From Alkalinema sp. CACIAM 70d (GTDB lineage: Bacteria; Cyanobacteriota; Cyanobacteriia; Leptolyngbyales; Leptolyngbyaceae): 64,000 nucleotides of DNA. Below the pieces are notes generated by a model. The model ran no database searches. It saw nothing but the letters and a program-made list of their open reading frames with translations, and was not told the origin of the DNA. Positions within the stretch are counted from its first letter, which is position 1. Every line of letters starts with the position of its first letter. Shown one piece after another: positions 30,301-39,069 of this stretch. A program made the translations under genes and the position numbers. The stretch covers positions 19,853-83,852 of the forward strand of contig MUGG01000003.1 of assembly GCA_002148405.1 (NCBI GenBank), written 5' to 3'.

Positions 30301-31765
30301 TTTGCAAGTGAGTTGGAACAGTAGTGGAGTCATTTCTAATACAAAGCTTTATGCCCGATCGAACACGACAGGAATCACCAGTCTACTAGGTAATGTGATT
30401 AGTGGGGAATTCTTCAATCTGAATGAAATCAACTTGGCGGCTGGCAACTATTGGATCTATGCAGAAGGGACAGATAATATAGGAAACACGGCACGATCGA
30501 GTGAATTCCTCCTAGAATTGCTCGCTTTCAGTTCTAGCAGCAATCAAAGTGTTGTATTGGGCGATTTCACAAGTAATACTCATACCTTCTCTGGGATGAC
30601 CAAGGGTTCTGTCTTCCTAGGTCGCGGTGGCAAAGATACGTTGAATTTCCAAAATATTAATTTTAATGATGTAACATTCAGTGCCAATACTCGATCGATT
30701 TTTGGCGGTACCACCTTTGACTGGCTACGGATTAACTCAACGGGCTACGAAGTTTATTTCCAAGGCTATGAAACCCTACAATTTAGCGATCGTAACATTT
30801 CCCTAAGCATCACCCCGAATGATCCATCGTTTAACCAACAGTGGAACCTTCAAATGATGAATGTTTCCGGAGCTTGGCGCTTTACCACAGGTTCAATGAA
30901 TGTTTTATTAGGCGTGGCGGATAGTGGATTAGCGATCGATAGCAATAACAGTCCCACCAACACTGACCTCAATGGAGGCCGCACTATTACCAGTTCCAAT
31001 GATTCTGACATCGATTTAGAAGGTCATGGTACCAACGTCACGACCATTTTGGCAGCAGATACCAACGACGGGGTCGGAATTGCTGGAATTAACTGGAATA
31101 GTGCGATCTACATTTCCCGAGTCTTTGGCACCAATGCTATGAGTTTCGCTGAAGCGGCCTTGGAACAAATCCAATACGCCCAAGCCCGTGGCAAGAAGCT
31201 GGTGATTAACATGAGTGGAGAATATACAGAAAATTACGTTGATACCGCGTTGGCACAGCTCATGCAACAGTACGCTGATACCGTTCTGTTTGTGATTGCC
31301 TCCGGTAACTCCGCCTATCATCCCGTCAATCAGGTTTCGCAACCAGCCGACTTTGCAGGAAGTTATGGCAATGTGATGGCAATCGGTGCAGCGGGAGGGA
31401 GCAACGGTGCAACCCTCGATCGACATTGGTATTCGCAGTATGGCCCAGAACTCACCCTCGTCGCCACTTCCGGCATTCTGGCAACCACTCTTAACGGTGG
31501 ACAGGAAACCGTGTGGGGCACTTCGTTTGCAACCCCCAGCGCAGCAGGTGTAGCATCATTGGTTTGGAGCGTAAACAATACACTAACCGCTTCCACAGTG
31601 CGAGATATTTTGCAAGCTACTGCTTATCATCAATTTACCGCCTACAACATCAATGAATATGGCGCGGGTATGGTAGATGCAGAAGCTGCGGTACGGAGGG
31701 CAGACGCCTTAGCCCGGAATGCAACCCTTGCCAATCTCTACAACCATCATGGGTTGTTTATGTAA
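27314..31765 (+). CDS. Multidomain extracellular protein with C-terminal subtilisin-like (S8) protease domain
   Basis: A 1483-residue protein. In order: PPC-like domain (1-115), about four aspartate-rich FG-GAP/VCBS-type repeats with DxNxDG loops and ILWRH or WRN motifs (120-350), a second PPC-like domain (375-480), two copies of a Tyr/Asn-rich module (about 495-610 and 715-850), a CARDB-like domain (860-960), an RTX-like stretch (GRGGKDTLNF) and a C-terminal S8 protease. The catalytic triad is Asp1203 (VADSG), His1238 (EGHGTNV) and Ser1404 (GTSFATP). There is no N-terminal signal peptide, so type I secretion is possible. The protease domain sits after the accessory domains, the reverse of the usual order. 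Confidence 0.9.
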   Translation: MLTDNAGNTLSTARVLSVNTGSYHQSLTDRVDISDSLDYYQFQLSVRASISASVNNITADVNLTLIQSNGTVLRSSLNSQTASELLTVTLEPGTYYLQITPNTPDNAASDYTLNFWSNSNPQTEILWRHQTAGSNVGWQMAGNSVVGGTALMTVTDQTWQLAGSSDFNRDGLLDYLWRNRVSGMTLIWQMNTNGKTDVMLPTVDPGWQIATLCDLNNDGESDIVWRHSTGFNVVWYMNGTTPIGGANLITVTDRSWQIVGSGDFNNDGRTDLFWRNSVSGTNAIWLMNNAQWMNNVYVAPVVDSSWTIAGIGDFNTDGKSDILWRHKTVGINQIWFMNGTTIVGSTMLPTVDGGWQIAAVAQRRQEPTVIDLPGNSPSTAFNLGSLQGFNLSAGKGSLQVSDRVDAVDKLDYYRFSLTQVTDINLSINQQVGLEILDQAGNTIGRSSSSSNTLSTWIQTLQSGTYYLKVSYANTPSSYTLMLSGQERPATKYSFIYYANGLNNNSDSYSGYVYGYLNQYQVNDYYDLTSQNNEILLNGRYYITGATTEGTVADLGKVVVTSYYDRETNQTLSPYSGSGNNFLGSETGYLTSTTKPEEKFGQDYYVADFPYLRNAQIGGLTNLLLGNAYSVTWQDNLSDNVKIELLYRNSLGQDQVYTTVSPSTESDGSYSWLPALNLPTSNIYRLRITSLSNSNVFTETNLFTISSNIYKYSFTYFYNGINNNADYYTGWVYGDAGKYNTGDFVDPNSGFNETVANGRYQITNATLVGNSLDLIAQERGKVYIDRYYDVDASGQSFLTYNFARNLASGTNYLGTEQDFIDGYLNNSDYDLSGEANEFDALPDLRGQTFDIVPTSGIAGNSLQVNFQIENLQRMRSGAFRVSFYLSSDTTITTSDYWLGDQEISSLNSATSTGLLSQLLTLPSASNAVWLASGIYYIGMVIDSTSGILEARETNNTNQGQGRDWDSVNITLPSVFTNFVVTDASGDGSANVVFQQGALQVSWNSSGVISNTKLYARSNTTGITSLLGNVISGEFFNLNEINLAAGNYWIYAEGTDNIGNTARSSEFLLELLAFSSSSNQSVVLGDFTSNTHTFSGMTKGSVFLGRGGKDTLNFQNINFNDVTFSANTRSIFGGTTFDWLRINSTGYEVYFQGYETLQFSDRNISLSITPNDPSFNQQWNLQMMNVSGAWRFTTGSMNVLLGVADSGLAIDSNNSPTNTDLNGGRTITSSNDSDIDLEGHGTNVTTILAADTNDGVGIAGINWNSAIYISRVFGTNAMSFAEAALEQIQYAQARGKKLVINMSGEYTENYVDTALAQLMQQYADTVLFVIASGNSAYHPVNQVSQPADFAGSYGNVMAIGAAGGSNGATLDRHWYSQYGPELTLVATSGILATTLNGGQETVWGTSFATPSAAGVASLVWSVNNTLTASTVRDILQATAYHQFTAYNINEYGAGMVDAEAAVRRADALARNATLANLYNHHGLFM

Positions 31766-31970
31766 ACCGATCTCAACCGCCTCGTCGCAAGCCCCTCAGC
31801 AGAATTGAGGCCAAAAAATCGAGGGTGACTTGACCAGCCACCCCACTCACAATTGAGAATTCATCTAGAATCTACTGAGAATTGACCTTGGAATACGTTC
31901 CTAGAATAGGCAGCCCAAGGCTTCGTCATGCGTCAAACCGATCGCTCTAACGGTGAGAGCCTCTCTAGCT

Positions 31971-32390
31971 TTATTCCGTTAGCCATTGCTTGACACGTTC
32001 CATGCTTTTCCAATCAGGCTTGCGGGTGAGGCCATCTTCAATGTTGTGCATGACTTCATCCTGCAACTCCGAAACCGCCATACAGATTTGCTGGGCAATT
32101 TCAACGTGGGGCCGCACACCCGCTTTCTTGGTATCCAGCATCGCCAAAGCCAAATTGATCCGCGCTTGGGGATCCTGGGGATTGAGCTTCACAGCCTTTT
32201 GGGCAATGGGCAGGGCGGCAGCGGGTTTATCCGCCAACAGGTATAGCCAGGACAAACAAGTCCAAGCCGCACTGGTCTTTTTGGAGCGATCGCAGACTTC
32301 TTGAAACACGGGAATTAGGGTTTCCACAGGTTCGCCTGCTTTATATCGTTCCAGGCCACTATCGAACAGTTCTTCAACGGTTTGAGTCAT
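31971..32390 (-). CDS. TPR-containing protein
   Basis: A 139-residue helical protein. Two TPR-like repeats are visible: SAAWTCLSWLYLLADKPAAA and the following ALPIAQKAVKLNPQDPQARI. The C-terminus (DEVMHNIEDGLTRKPDWKSM) is conserved in cyanobacterial homologues as far as I recall. TPR units are protein-binding scaffolds; the partner is unknown. It is soluble, with no signal peptide. Confidence 0.8.
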   Translation of the reverse strand: MTQTVEELFDSGLERYKAGEPVETLIPVFQEVCDRSKKTSAAWTCLSWLYLLADKPAAALPIAQKAVKLNPQDPQARINLALAMLDTKKAGVRPHVEIAQQICMAVSELQDEVMHNIEDGLTRKPDWKSMERVKQWLTE

Positions 32391-32624
32391 AAATTCAGCT
32401 CAGTTCAACCCTCTTTAATTCAACCCTCTAGGAGCGATGACCTCAATCACCACGGTTCCCCATCCAATCCAGTTCCCCAGGCAATCCAATGGTCAACCTG
32501 TAGATATTAGCTTGGGACGGGATCGGGGATCAACGGGACTTAGCACGATCGCCCCCCTGCGAATTGACTAAAATCCGCAAAGCAGGGTTACCGGTTGAAC
32601 TTGGCTTTGACGTTCGCCAACGCG

Positions 32625-32978
32625 CTAGGCCGAGAATGACTTGCCACAGCCACAGGTTTGATTTGCATTGGGATTCGTGAACTGGAAGCCACCGCCAATC
32701 AGGGCATTGCTGTAATCCAGCACCAGACCATAGATGTAGAGTAAGCTTTTAGGATCGCAGACTACCTTAAAGCCATCGTAGTCATAGACCTCATCATCAG
32801 GCCGAATATTTTGACTATCTTCAAAATCCATAGTGTAGGACATGCCTGAGCAACCGCCCCCTCGCACGCCCACCCGTAGGCAAAGATCCTTACCCTGCTG
32901 ATCTCGCAGCATTTTGACTTGATTAAGGGCAGTTTCCGTCATCTGAATGCCCTTCTGGGATTGTGTCGCTTGTGTCAT
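32625..32978 (-). CDS. A-type iron-sulfur carrier (SufA/IscA family)
   Basis: A 117-residue HesB/IscA-fold protein that carries or stores Fe-S clusters during assembly. The three cluster cysteines are in GGGCSGMSY and in [10 protein letters not shown] at the C-terminus; spacing fits the family. [20 protein letters not shown] is the usual mid segment. The gene is single, with a GGAGTGGAA box before the ATG. Which of the cyanobacterial A-type carriers it represents cannot be decided by eye. Confidence 0.92.
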   Translation of the reverse strand: MTQATQSQKGIQMTETALNQVKMLRDQQGKDLCLRVGVRGGGCSGMSYTMDFEDSQNIRPDDEVYDYDGFKVVCDPKSLLYIYGLVLDYSNALIGGGFQFTNPNANQTCGCGKSFSA

Positions 32979-33416
32979 GGACTATTCCACTCCCTATCGC
33001 TGGCTCTCACAGGTTTGTATCAATACATTACATCTAGGCGCATTACATCTTGATGAATGCAAGGTTTTAATGCCTTGCTAGCATTCTATCGTAGGGATTT
33101 GGCCGATCGTCTACTATCTCTTTGTATTCTCTGGCTTGAAATCTAGAAAATCGAATCACTTCTGGCAAATTCAGCGATTTCAGCACCTATAAATTGTTCA
33201 GATCTGTTATGAAATCTTTCTATTCTTGGGATGACATGCACCATTGGAGAGGGCAAGAAGTAAGATATAGTCTACTGTCTGACTTCTCTATGATGATTTC
33301 TCAGAGGAGTTCTGTTGAGTGACAGTCGAATGGACAGTTGAACTGATCGTTCATTAGATTGACCTGATTAGATTGATTAGACTAATTGAATTGATTAGAT
33401 TGATGGGATTAGATTG
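32979..33416. other. Divergent intergenic region with GATTAGATTGAT repeats
   Basis: About 440 bp between the Fe-S carrier and the gene at 33417. It is AT-rich. The 12-mer GATTAGATTGAT occurs exactly at 33366-33377, 33393-33404 and 33407-33418, with degenerate copies between. Promoters for both genes must lie here, but none is clear. Confidence 0.55.
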
Positions 33417-33418
33417 AT
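33366..33418. repeat. GATTAGATTGAT repeat cluster at a gene start
   Basis: Three exact copies of the 12-mer, plus near copies such as GATTAGACTAATTGAATT, fill the 50 bp before the 33417 gene. The third copy runs into the ATG at 33417, so the repeat count could affect translation or start choice. Confidence 0.65.
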
Positions 33419-35102
33419 GGGTCAATCCATCGATTCGATCGATTTCCGCCGCAGTTTTACCCCTGGGATTCGTGACTCTATGACTGCTTTGAACCATGCT
33501 ACTCAACGCCGTCTGCTCAGTTTGCCGCAGATTCCAAGCGTTTGGGAAGGCGATCGTCGTCCGCTGGGGGCGGCAGGGAGTAGCTTATTAGCTTCGGACA
33601 ATACTGGAATGGGCAGTAGCCCTGCTGAGGGGGATTGTGTACTGTGGGTAGATGGATCCCAAGGGATTGTTCGCGCCATGGATATGGTGCCGCCAACGGC
33701 AGGCCCTGAAACGGTTGTACGGACGTTGTTACGGGCGATCGAATATCCCCACAGTCCCGCCCAGCCTGCACGACCTCAAAAAATTGTGGTGCGCGATCGC
33801 GAGATGCAATTCTATCTGCGGGGGATTTTGCAGGAACTCGACATTACCTTGGAATATGTTCCCGATCTGCCGCTAATCGATGAAATTTTCCAAAGTTTCC
33901 AAACAGCGATCGGCAGCAAGCCCCCCAATCTGCCGCCCCAGTTCACCGAGGAACTTCTGAACAAGGCACAGCAACTCTGGGAAGATGCCCCCTGGACATT
34001 ATTGGCAGATCACCAAATTCTCGCGATCGAACTGAACCAGTGGGATCTAGGCACCGTCTATGCCTCCATCATGGGGATGCTGGGCATGGAATTTGGCCTG
34101 TTGCTCTATCGATCGTTGGAATCCCTCCAACGCTTTCGGCAGCGGGTACTGGATGATGACTCCATGGAACGAATGGAAGAAGCCTTCCTCAGCCAAGATT
34201 GCCTGTTCCTAACCTATGAAGCCCAAAGGGAGCGAGATTTCCCCCCTTCCGGCATGTTGCGGGTCTTTCCCCCCGTAGAAGACTACGAACCGGTCTTTGG
34301 GAGTTTGCATCCATTAGAGGGGTTGCGATCGTCCCTCTATGAGGAAGAGGCCCAAGCCTTTGCGGTGGTGTTGGAAGCGTTGCACCGCTTTTTTAAGCAG
34401 CATCACAATAAACTGCAAGATGGGCAGTTCCCAGAACTCTCAAGTCGCTACAAAATTCCTGGGCTAGGCGAACCAGCGCAAACGATTTCTGTCAAGGTAT
34501 CCACTTTGCCCGATCTCGCAGAAGAACTGTTTGCGATGGCAGAGGATGAACCTGACCTGCCTATGATTCGTGATGATTTAATTCCGGAAAATGCTTTTTT
34601 AAGCCTAGGGGTGATGCCTTGGGATACGCTCAAACTGGTGCGATCGCAGGTGAAGTATCATCAAACCGCAGAGATTGCAGAGGCTGGGGAAGGATTACCC
34701 GTGGTGTTGGTGCAAACCTCCCAACCCAAAGCCAAGGCATTAATTCAAGAACTCCAAACCTCCGGCGGCTTGCGGGGCATTGGTTTCAACCCCGGTGCCG
34801 ATTCCATGATGGGGGAGAAGTACGATCTGGGGCTTTTCCAAGCGGAAGATGACACGTTGTTCCTGTTTGGGGAGTTTGGTGACGACGATCCTGTGCATGT
34901 CCAAGCCCGCAAAAAGTGGGATCAGCGCTGCAAGAAAACCAAAGGCTACTGTGGCCTGTTAATCGCCAAGGGGGTGACGGGCAGCAGCAAGGGCCAGCCT
35001 AAAATTACCGATATGATCGGCTTGTTTGAAGTGCACGCCCTTTCCGCAAGTGATCTGGGGCTTGGGGTGTTGGAGCGGCAATTTGTGGCGGATTGGTTTT
35101 AG
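33417..35102 (+). CDS. Conserved cyanobacterial protein of unknown function
   Basis: A 561-residue soluble protein. Segments such as LPQIPSVWEGDRRPL, CVLWVDGSQGIVRAMDMVP and ETVVRTLLRAIEYP look strongly constrained and resemble proteins known to me only as conserved cyanobacterial unknowns (perhaps DUF6930; low certainty). The C-terminal part has GEKYDLGLFQAEDDTLFLFG and a Lys-rich segment ending in ADWF. No catalytic motif, signal peptide or membrane helix is seen. The start is uncertain: ATG 33417 lies inside the repeat cluster, and ATG 33480 (MTALNHATQRRL) may be the true family start. Confidence 0.75.
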   Translation: MGQSIDSIDFRRSFTPGIRDSMTALNHATQRRLLSLPQIPSVWEGDRRPLGAAGSSLLASDNTGMGSSPAEGDCVLWVDGSQGIVRAMDMVPPTAGPETVVRTLLRAIEYPHSPAQPARPQKIVVRDREMQFYLRGILQELDITLEYVPDLPLIDEIFQSFQTAIGSKPPNLPPQFTEELLNKAQQLWEDAPWTLLADHQILAIELNQWDLGTVYASIMGMLGMEFGLLLYRSLESLQRFRQRVLDDDSMERMEEAFLSQDCLFLTYEAQRERDFPPSGMLRVFPPVEDYEPVFGSLHPLEGLRSSLYEEEAQAFAVVLEALHRFFKQHHNKLQDGQFPELSSRYKIPGLGEPAQTISVKVSTLPDLAEELFAMAEDEPDLPMIRDDLIPENAFLSLGVMPWDTLKLVRSQVKYHQTAEIAEAGEGLPVVLVQTSQPKAKALIQELQTSGGLRGIGFNPGADSMMGEKYDLGLFQAEDDTLFLFGEFGDDDPVHVQARKKWDQRCKKTKGYCGLLIAKGVTGSSKGQPKITDMIGLFEVHALSASDLGLGVLERQFVADWF

Positions 35103-35211
35103 CAGTCCCCTAGGGATAGATGTAATGCCCAGGGATGCGAGGGAGGAGAGGTTTTACGGTATTGTGAAACATGTATTGTGAATTTCACTGCTGTTTTAGC
35201 CCCGTTTTCCC

Positions 35212-36408
35212 ATGACCCTGGCACAACCTCACAAAAAAGCAAAGGCTCTCAAACCCAATAGCCGTCGCCCTGCCAAGGATTTATGTAGTGAGTGTGGTCT
35301 ATGCGATACTTCGTACATTCACTATGTTAAGGACGCTTGTGCCTTTCTGAATCAGCAGTTCGATCGCTTGGAAGCCGTGGTGCATGGCCGTAGCCGTAAC
35401 TTGGAGTCCGATCGCGAGTTGTACTTTGGGGTGCACCAGGACATGATGCAAGCGCGGAAAACGGAGCCGATTCCTGGGGCACAGTGGACGGGTATTGTCA
35501 GCACGATCGCGATCGAAATGTTGACCCAGGGCAAAGTGGAAGGCGTGGTCTGTGTGCAAAGCTCACCAGACGATCGCTTTACTCCCGTTCCAATCATTGC
35601 GAAAACACCAGAGGAAATCCTAGCCGCACGGGTGAATAAACCCACTCTCTCACCCAATTTAAATATTTTAGATTTAGTAGAGCAATCGGGATTAAAACGC
35701 TTACTCGTCATTGGTGTAGGTTGTCAAATTCAAGCGCTGCGAGCAGTTCAGGATAAGATTGGCCTAGAAAAATTGTACGTCCTGGGAACGCCTTGTACCG
35801 ACAACGTGAGTCGGGCAGGGTTGCAGAAATTTTTGGAAACCACCAGCCGATCGCCCCAAACAGTTGTGTATTACGAATTCATGCAGGACTTCAATGTCCA
35901 TTTCAAATACGAAGATGGCTCCACGGAATTGGTGCCGTTCTTTGGGCTGAATACAAAGGAGTTAAAAGATGTTTTCGCACCTTCTTGTTTAAGCTGTTTT
36001 GACTACACCAACGCACTTGCTGATTTAGTCGTGGGATATATGGGTGGAGAATTTGGTTGGCAATGGATTGTGGTCAGAAATGAAACGGGACAGGAAATGC
36101 TAGATCTCGTGCAAAACCACATTGAAACCAAACCCGTCATTTCCAAGGGCGATCGTAAAGCTGCCGTCCAGCAGGGCATTTCCGCCTATGACCAAGCGAT
36201 GACATTACCGATGTGGGTGGCCAAGTTGATGGGGGTGGTGATTGAAAAAGTGGGGCCGAAAGGTTTAGAATATGCGCGCTTTTCGATCGACTCTCACTTC
36301 ACCCGCAACTACCTCTTCGTCAAACGGAACTATCCTAAAAAGCTAGAACAGCATGTTCCGGAATTTGCCAAACGTATTGTCGCCCAGTACAAGCTGCCCA
36401 AATCTTAA
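35212..36408 (+). CDS. bciB: Ferredoxin-dependent divinyl chlorophyllide 8-vinyl reductase (BciB type)
   Basis: A 398-residue member of the F420 hydrogenase beta-subunit family. The N-terminus has CSECGLCD, and later cysteines occur in GVGCQIQALR, LGTPCTDN and SCLSCFDYTN, suited to bind Fe-S clusters; FAD binding is known for the family. BciB reduces the 8-vinyl group of divinyl chlorophyllide with ferredoxin during chlorophyll synthesis; Synechocystis slr1923 is the reference. The family also includes 7-hydroxymethyl chlorophyll a reductase, which is less likely in a cyanobacterium. The ATG directly follows a C-rich leader without a clear ribosome binding site. Confidence 0.85.
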   Translation: MTLAQPHKKAKALKPNSRRPAKDLCSECGLCDTSYIHYVKDACAFLNQQFDRLEAVVHGRSRNLESDRELYFGVHQDMMQARKTEPIPGAQWTGIVSTIAIEMLTQGKVEGVVCVQSSPDDRFTPVPIIAKTPEEILAARVNKPTLSPNLNILDLVEQSGLKRLLVIGVGCQIQALRAVQDKIGLEKLYVLGTPCTDNVSRAGLQKFLETTSRSPQTVVYYEFMQDFNVHFKYEDGSTELVPFFGLNTKELKDVFAPSCLSCFDYTNALADLVVGYMGGEFGWQWIVVRNETGQEMLDLVQNHIETKPVISKGDRKAAVQQGISAYDQAMTLPMWVAKLMGVVIEKVGPKGLEYARFSIDSHFTRNYLFVKRNYPKKLEQHVPEFAKRIVAQYKLPKS

Positions 36409-36601
36409 AGCGCACCGATGCTCAACATTTTCACGATCGTGGGTTACCCTGGGAGAACAGCCATCTAAATCCGTGAAAATTCGAATATAAAACAAGCTTT
36501 CAGGGAAAATCACTTAAAATTCGGGGTTTTTTCCTAGAAACTTCCGGCCTCAAGTCATCCATGCTAAACGGGAACGATTTTGGGCATTGCGGAAGATTAC
36601 C

Positions 36602-38311
36602 ATGTCACAGGTGCTAGAACTGGCCAAACAGGGCGATGCAAAGGCGATCGCAGCATTGATGAACCACCAACTCCGTTCGCAGAATATTGTTGCGAAGGTA
36701 GTGGTTCAAGAACACCGGGTAAAGGTAATGCTAGAAGGTTTGAGCGTCCCTGAGCAGTCTGCTTTGACCCAATTTGTAACCCAAGGGTTGCAACACCTTG
36801 CGCTGCCGCAAATACAACACCTGGAAATCTATGGTCGTCGCATGGGCGAATCTCAACCCGCCTGGAAACAGGGGGTTAGCCTCGCAATGGCTGGAGCAAC
36901 GATCCCGCCCCAATCTACGGTTGCTGACCCTAGCCCGTCCCAGGATCGTTCTTCCACAGCAAGCCCCGCAGCCTCGATCGTCCCAGATACCCGCCTCACT
37001 TCACCGCCCTACAACCCGGCAGAAACTGCGGCCCCCATAGAGATGACGACAGCGGAATGTTCAAGCAATCCAACCTTTTCCGGAAGCTTAGTTGAACGGG
37101 CACAACAGGGCGATGAGGCTGCGATCGCTGAATTTGTGCAGCAAGCCCTCGCCGATCGTCCCAATCTAGAATCGGCGATCGAACTGAATGACGGCAAACT
37201 GAAGATTACGCTGACCACCTCTGAGTTTTTAGACGGCCAAGCCTTCGCCGCCGAGTTTGGCAAAAAACTCAACGAAATTGCTTCCACTCAAGTCCGCGAA
37301 GCTGCGATCTATAAACAGCGATCGGCCAAGGCTAATCCCTTTTTAGTCAAGGAAATGACCTTAGTGCCCACGGTTGCCAACTCGACTAAAACCGCAGAAT
37401 CTAATAGTGCTGCAACGATCGAAATGGCTGCAAGTCCTCAGGCCACCCCTACCACCCAAGCACACCGAGGAACAACCCATACATCCAGCAATAACAGCCA
37501 GTTTGGCCAAAAAACAGGGGTAGCTAATACGATGCAAACTCCGTTCGCTCCCAAAGGCCCAAGCTTGGAATGGAGCAAAATTTTTGGCGAAATTCTTTTA
37601 GGATTCTTTTTCCGGCGACGTTTGACGGGCGTCGGTGCGATCGGAACCGTTTTAGCCATCTGCATCAAAGTGGGAATGGTGTGGATGTTCCCACCGGGAC
37701 AATTAGGCAAAGGCACAGTTCTTTCCGATCACACAGCCAGCGGCAAAGTCGAAAATACAGGGGGGCGAACCGTCAACCTCAAAGGTGCAGCGGCTCTCTG
37801 GGATCCCAAACAAAAAAAATTAATGATTTCGATGCTACCCGTTTCAGTCACCAGTGGTGATGTCAAGGAATTGAAAATGCTAGTGACTGATCCAGACATG
37901 GTGGCAATACCCGAAGAATCGCCTGCGTCATTACTCGCAGTCGGCAGACCCGCAACCGATCGTAAAACCTTTGCCGGGATGCCTGCGGTGCAATTTAATG
38001 TGCAGTTTGATCCCACCGCAACAAAATTCACGGGAGCCTCCACTTCTCAGTTTCAGCTAGAAGCCACACTGCCTCTGAAAGAGAATGAATGGAAGACCGC
38101 CAAGTTAATGTGTGAGACAGCTTGCAGCAGCGGTGCTTCAGGGTTATCGATTAAGACGTTTGAACCGCGTGAAGGGGGAAAACTAGATCTCATGCTGACT
38201 GGAACGGCTGAGGACAAGTCCAAGGTGAATATCAAAGTTTCCACTAAAGTATACATTCAAGAAATGGCCGCTCCAACCAAGATCTCAGAAAAAAGCGATC
38301 AGGAGCAATAA
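36602..38311 (+). CDS. Unknown protein with duplicated N-terminal domain and one membrane helix
   Basis: A 569-residue protein of unknown family. A motif recurs near residues 5-80 and 165-240: LAKQGDAKAIAALMNHQL and RAQQGDEAAIAEFVQQAL, each followed by a strand-rich segment with VKVML or LKITL. The two copies are separated by a Pro/Ser/Thr-rich linker. A membrane segment near residue 345 (IGTVLAICIKVGMVW) precedes an outer region of about 200 residues rich in beta strands. ATG 36602 follows GGAAG at good spacing; the longer frame starts with TTG at 36587. Possibly an envelope sensor or anchor, but no function is assigned. Confidence 0.7.
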   Translation: MSQVLELAKQGDAKAIAALMNHQLRSQNIVAKVVVQEHRVKVMLEGLSVPEQSALTQFVTQGLQHLALPQIQHLEIYGRRMGESQPAWKQGVSLAMAGATIPPQSTVADPSPSQDRSSTASPAASIVPDTRLTSPPYNPAETAAPIEMTTAECSSNPTFSGSLVERAQQGDEAAIAEFVQQALADRPNLESAIELNDGKLKITLTTSEFLDGQAFAAEFGKKLNEIASTQVREAAIYKQRSAKANPFLVKEMTLVPTVANSTKTAESNSAATIEMAASPQATPTTQAHRGTTHTSSNNSQFGQKTGVANTMQTPFAPKGPSLEWSKIFGEILLGFFFRRRLTGVGAIGTVLAICIKVGMVWMFPPGQLGKGTVLSDHTASGKVENTGGRTVNLKGAAALWDPKQKKLMISMLPVSVTSGDVKELKMLVTDPDMVAIPEESPASLLAVGRPATDRKTFAGMPAVQFNVQFDPTATKFTGASTSQFQLEATLPLKENEWKTAKLMCETACSSGASGLSIKTFEPREGGKLDLMLTGTAEDKSKVNIKVSTKVYIQEMAAPTKISEKSDQEQ

Positions 38312-38354
38312 ATATCAGTGAAAAATGCGAGTTAATAAACACATCATAAAAACA

Positions 38355-38933
38355 CTATCGGAAAATTTCAGCAACACTCGTGCTAAATCCGGGTAACAGA
38401 GGAGATAGTAACGTATCGTTCGCTAACAGCGTCGTCTCCAATTGCAGAATTCCCTCATGGTGGCGATAAACCGCGATCGATTGCTGCTGCCAGTCCGCAA
38501 TCCAATATTCCTGCACGCCATGGCGAGAATAGAGCTTGAGTTTCAGTTCTCGATCGCGTTGTTGATTTTGTTCTCCAGGCGATAGAATTTCGATGATTAA
38601 TTCCGGGGCAACGATGAGGTGTCCAGACTCGTCTAGTCCGTTGGCTAAACGATCGTGACTAATCCACACCACATCTGGAATAACGGCATCCGTCGGAGTA
38701 AAAATCACCCCTGGAACTTGATAGGGTTTTCCTAACTGGGTTGTACGAGACCAGGCTTCTAACTCGAAGTGAAAATTTCCGCTAGCACCTTGGTGCCGAA
38801 TGTGGGGAGCACGGGTCACGTAGAGTTCTCCATCGATAATTTCATGGCGCACCCAACCACCGTCATCGGGCATGATGGCAAGATCGCGAGTTGTCCACTT
38901 GAGGGCATTAGGAACCGTATTGGAAACCATCAT
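38355..38933 (-). CDS. Uma2 family (DUF820) putative nuclease, copy 1
   Basis: A 192-residue protein of the Uma2 family, which has a PD-(D/E)XK-like fold and is hugely expanded in cyanobacteria; biological targets are unknown. Motifs: VIPDVVWISHDR, the acidic core VAPELIIEILSPGEQNQQRD, and KLKLYSRHGVQEYWIADWQQ. Residues typical of the fold (Asp in PDVV, Glu in IIEI, Lys in KLKLY) are present. The window holds a second copy at 55818-56420. It is a single gene, facing the unknown protein at 36602. Confidence 0.88.
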   Translation of the reverse strand: MMVSNTVPNALKWTTRDLAIMPDDGGWVRHEIIDGELYVTRAPHIRHQGASGNFHFELEAWSRTTQLGKPYQVPGVIFTPTDAVIPDVVWISHDRLANGLDESGHLIVAPELIIEILSPGEQNQQRDRELKLKLYSRHGVQEYWIADWQQQSIAVYRHHEGILQLETTLLANDTLLSPLLPGFSTSVAEIFR

Positions 38934-39069
38934 TGGGCACCAGGGTATACCGCTGAGCAGGAATTGCAGGGCTAATAACTTGATTGTAAGCGATCGCCTT
39001 GAGTGCGGCGATTGGCATCAGACGTCGGAATCATCATTCGTGACGCTCCCACCGTAAGCCGTTGCCCCC

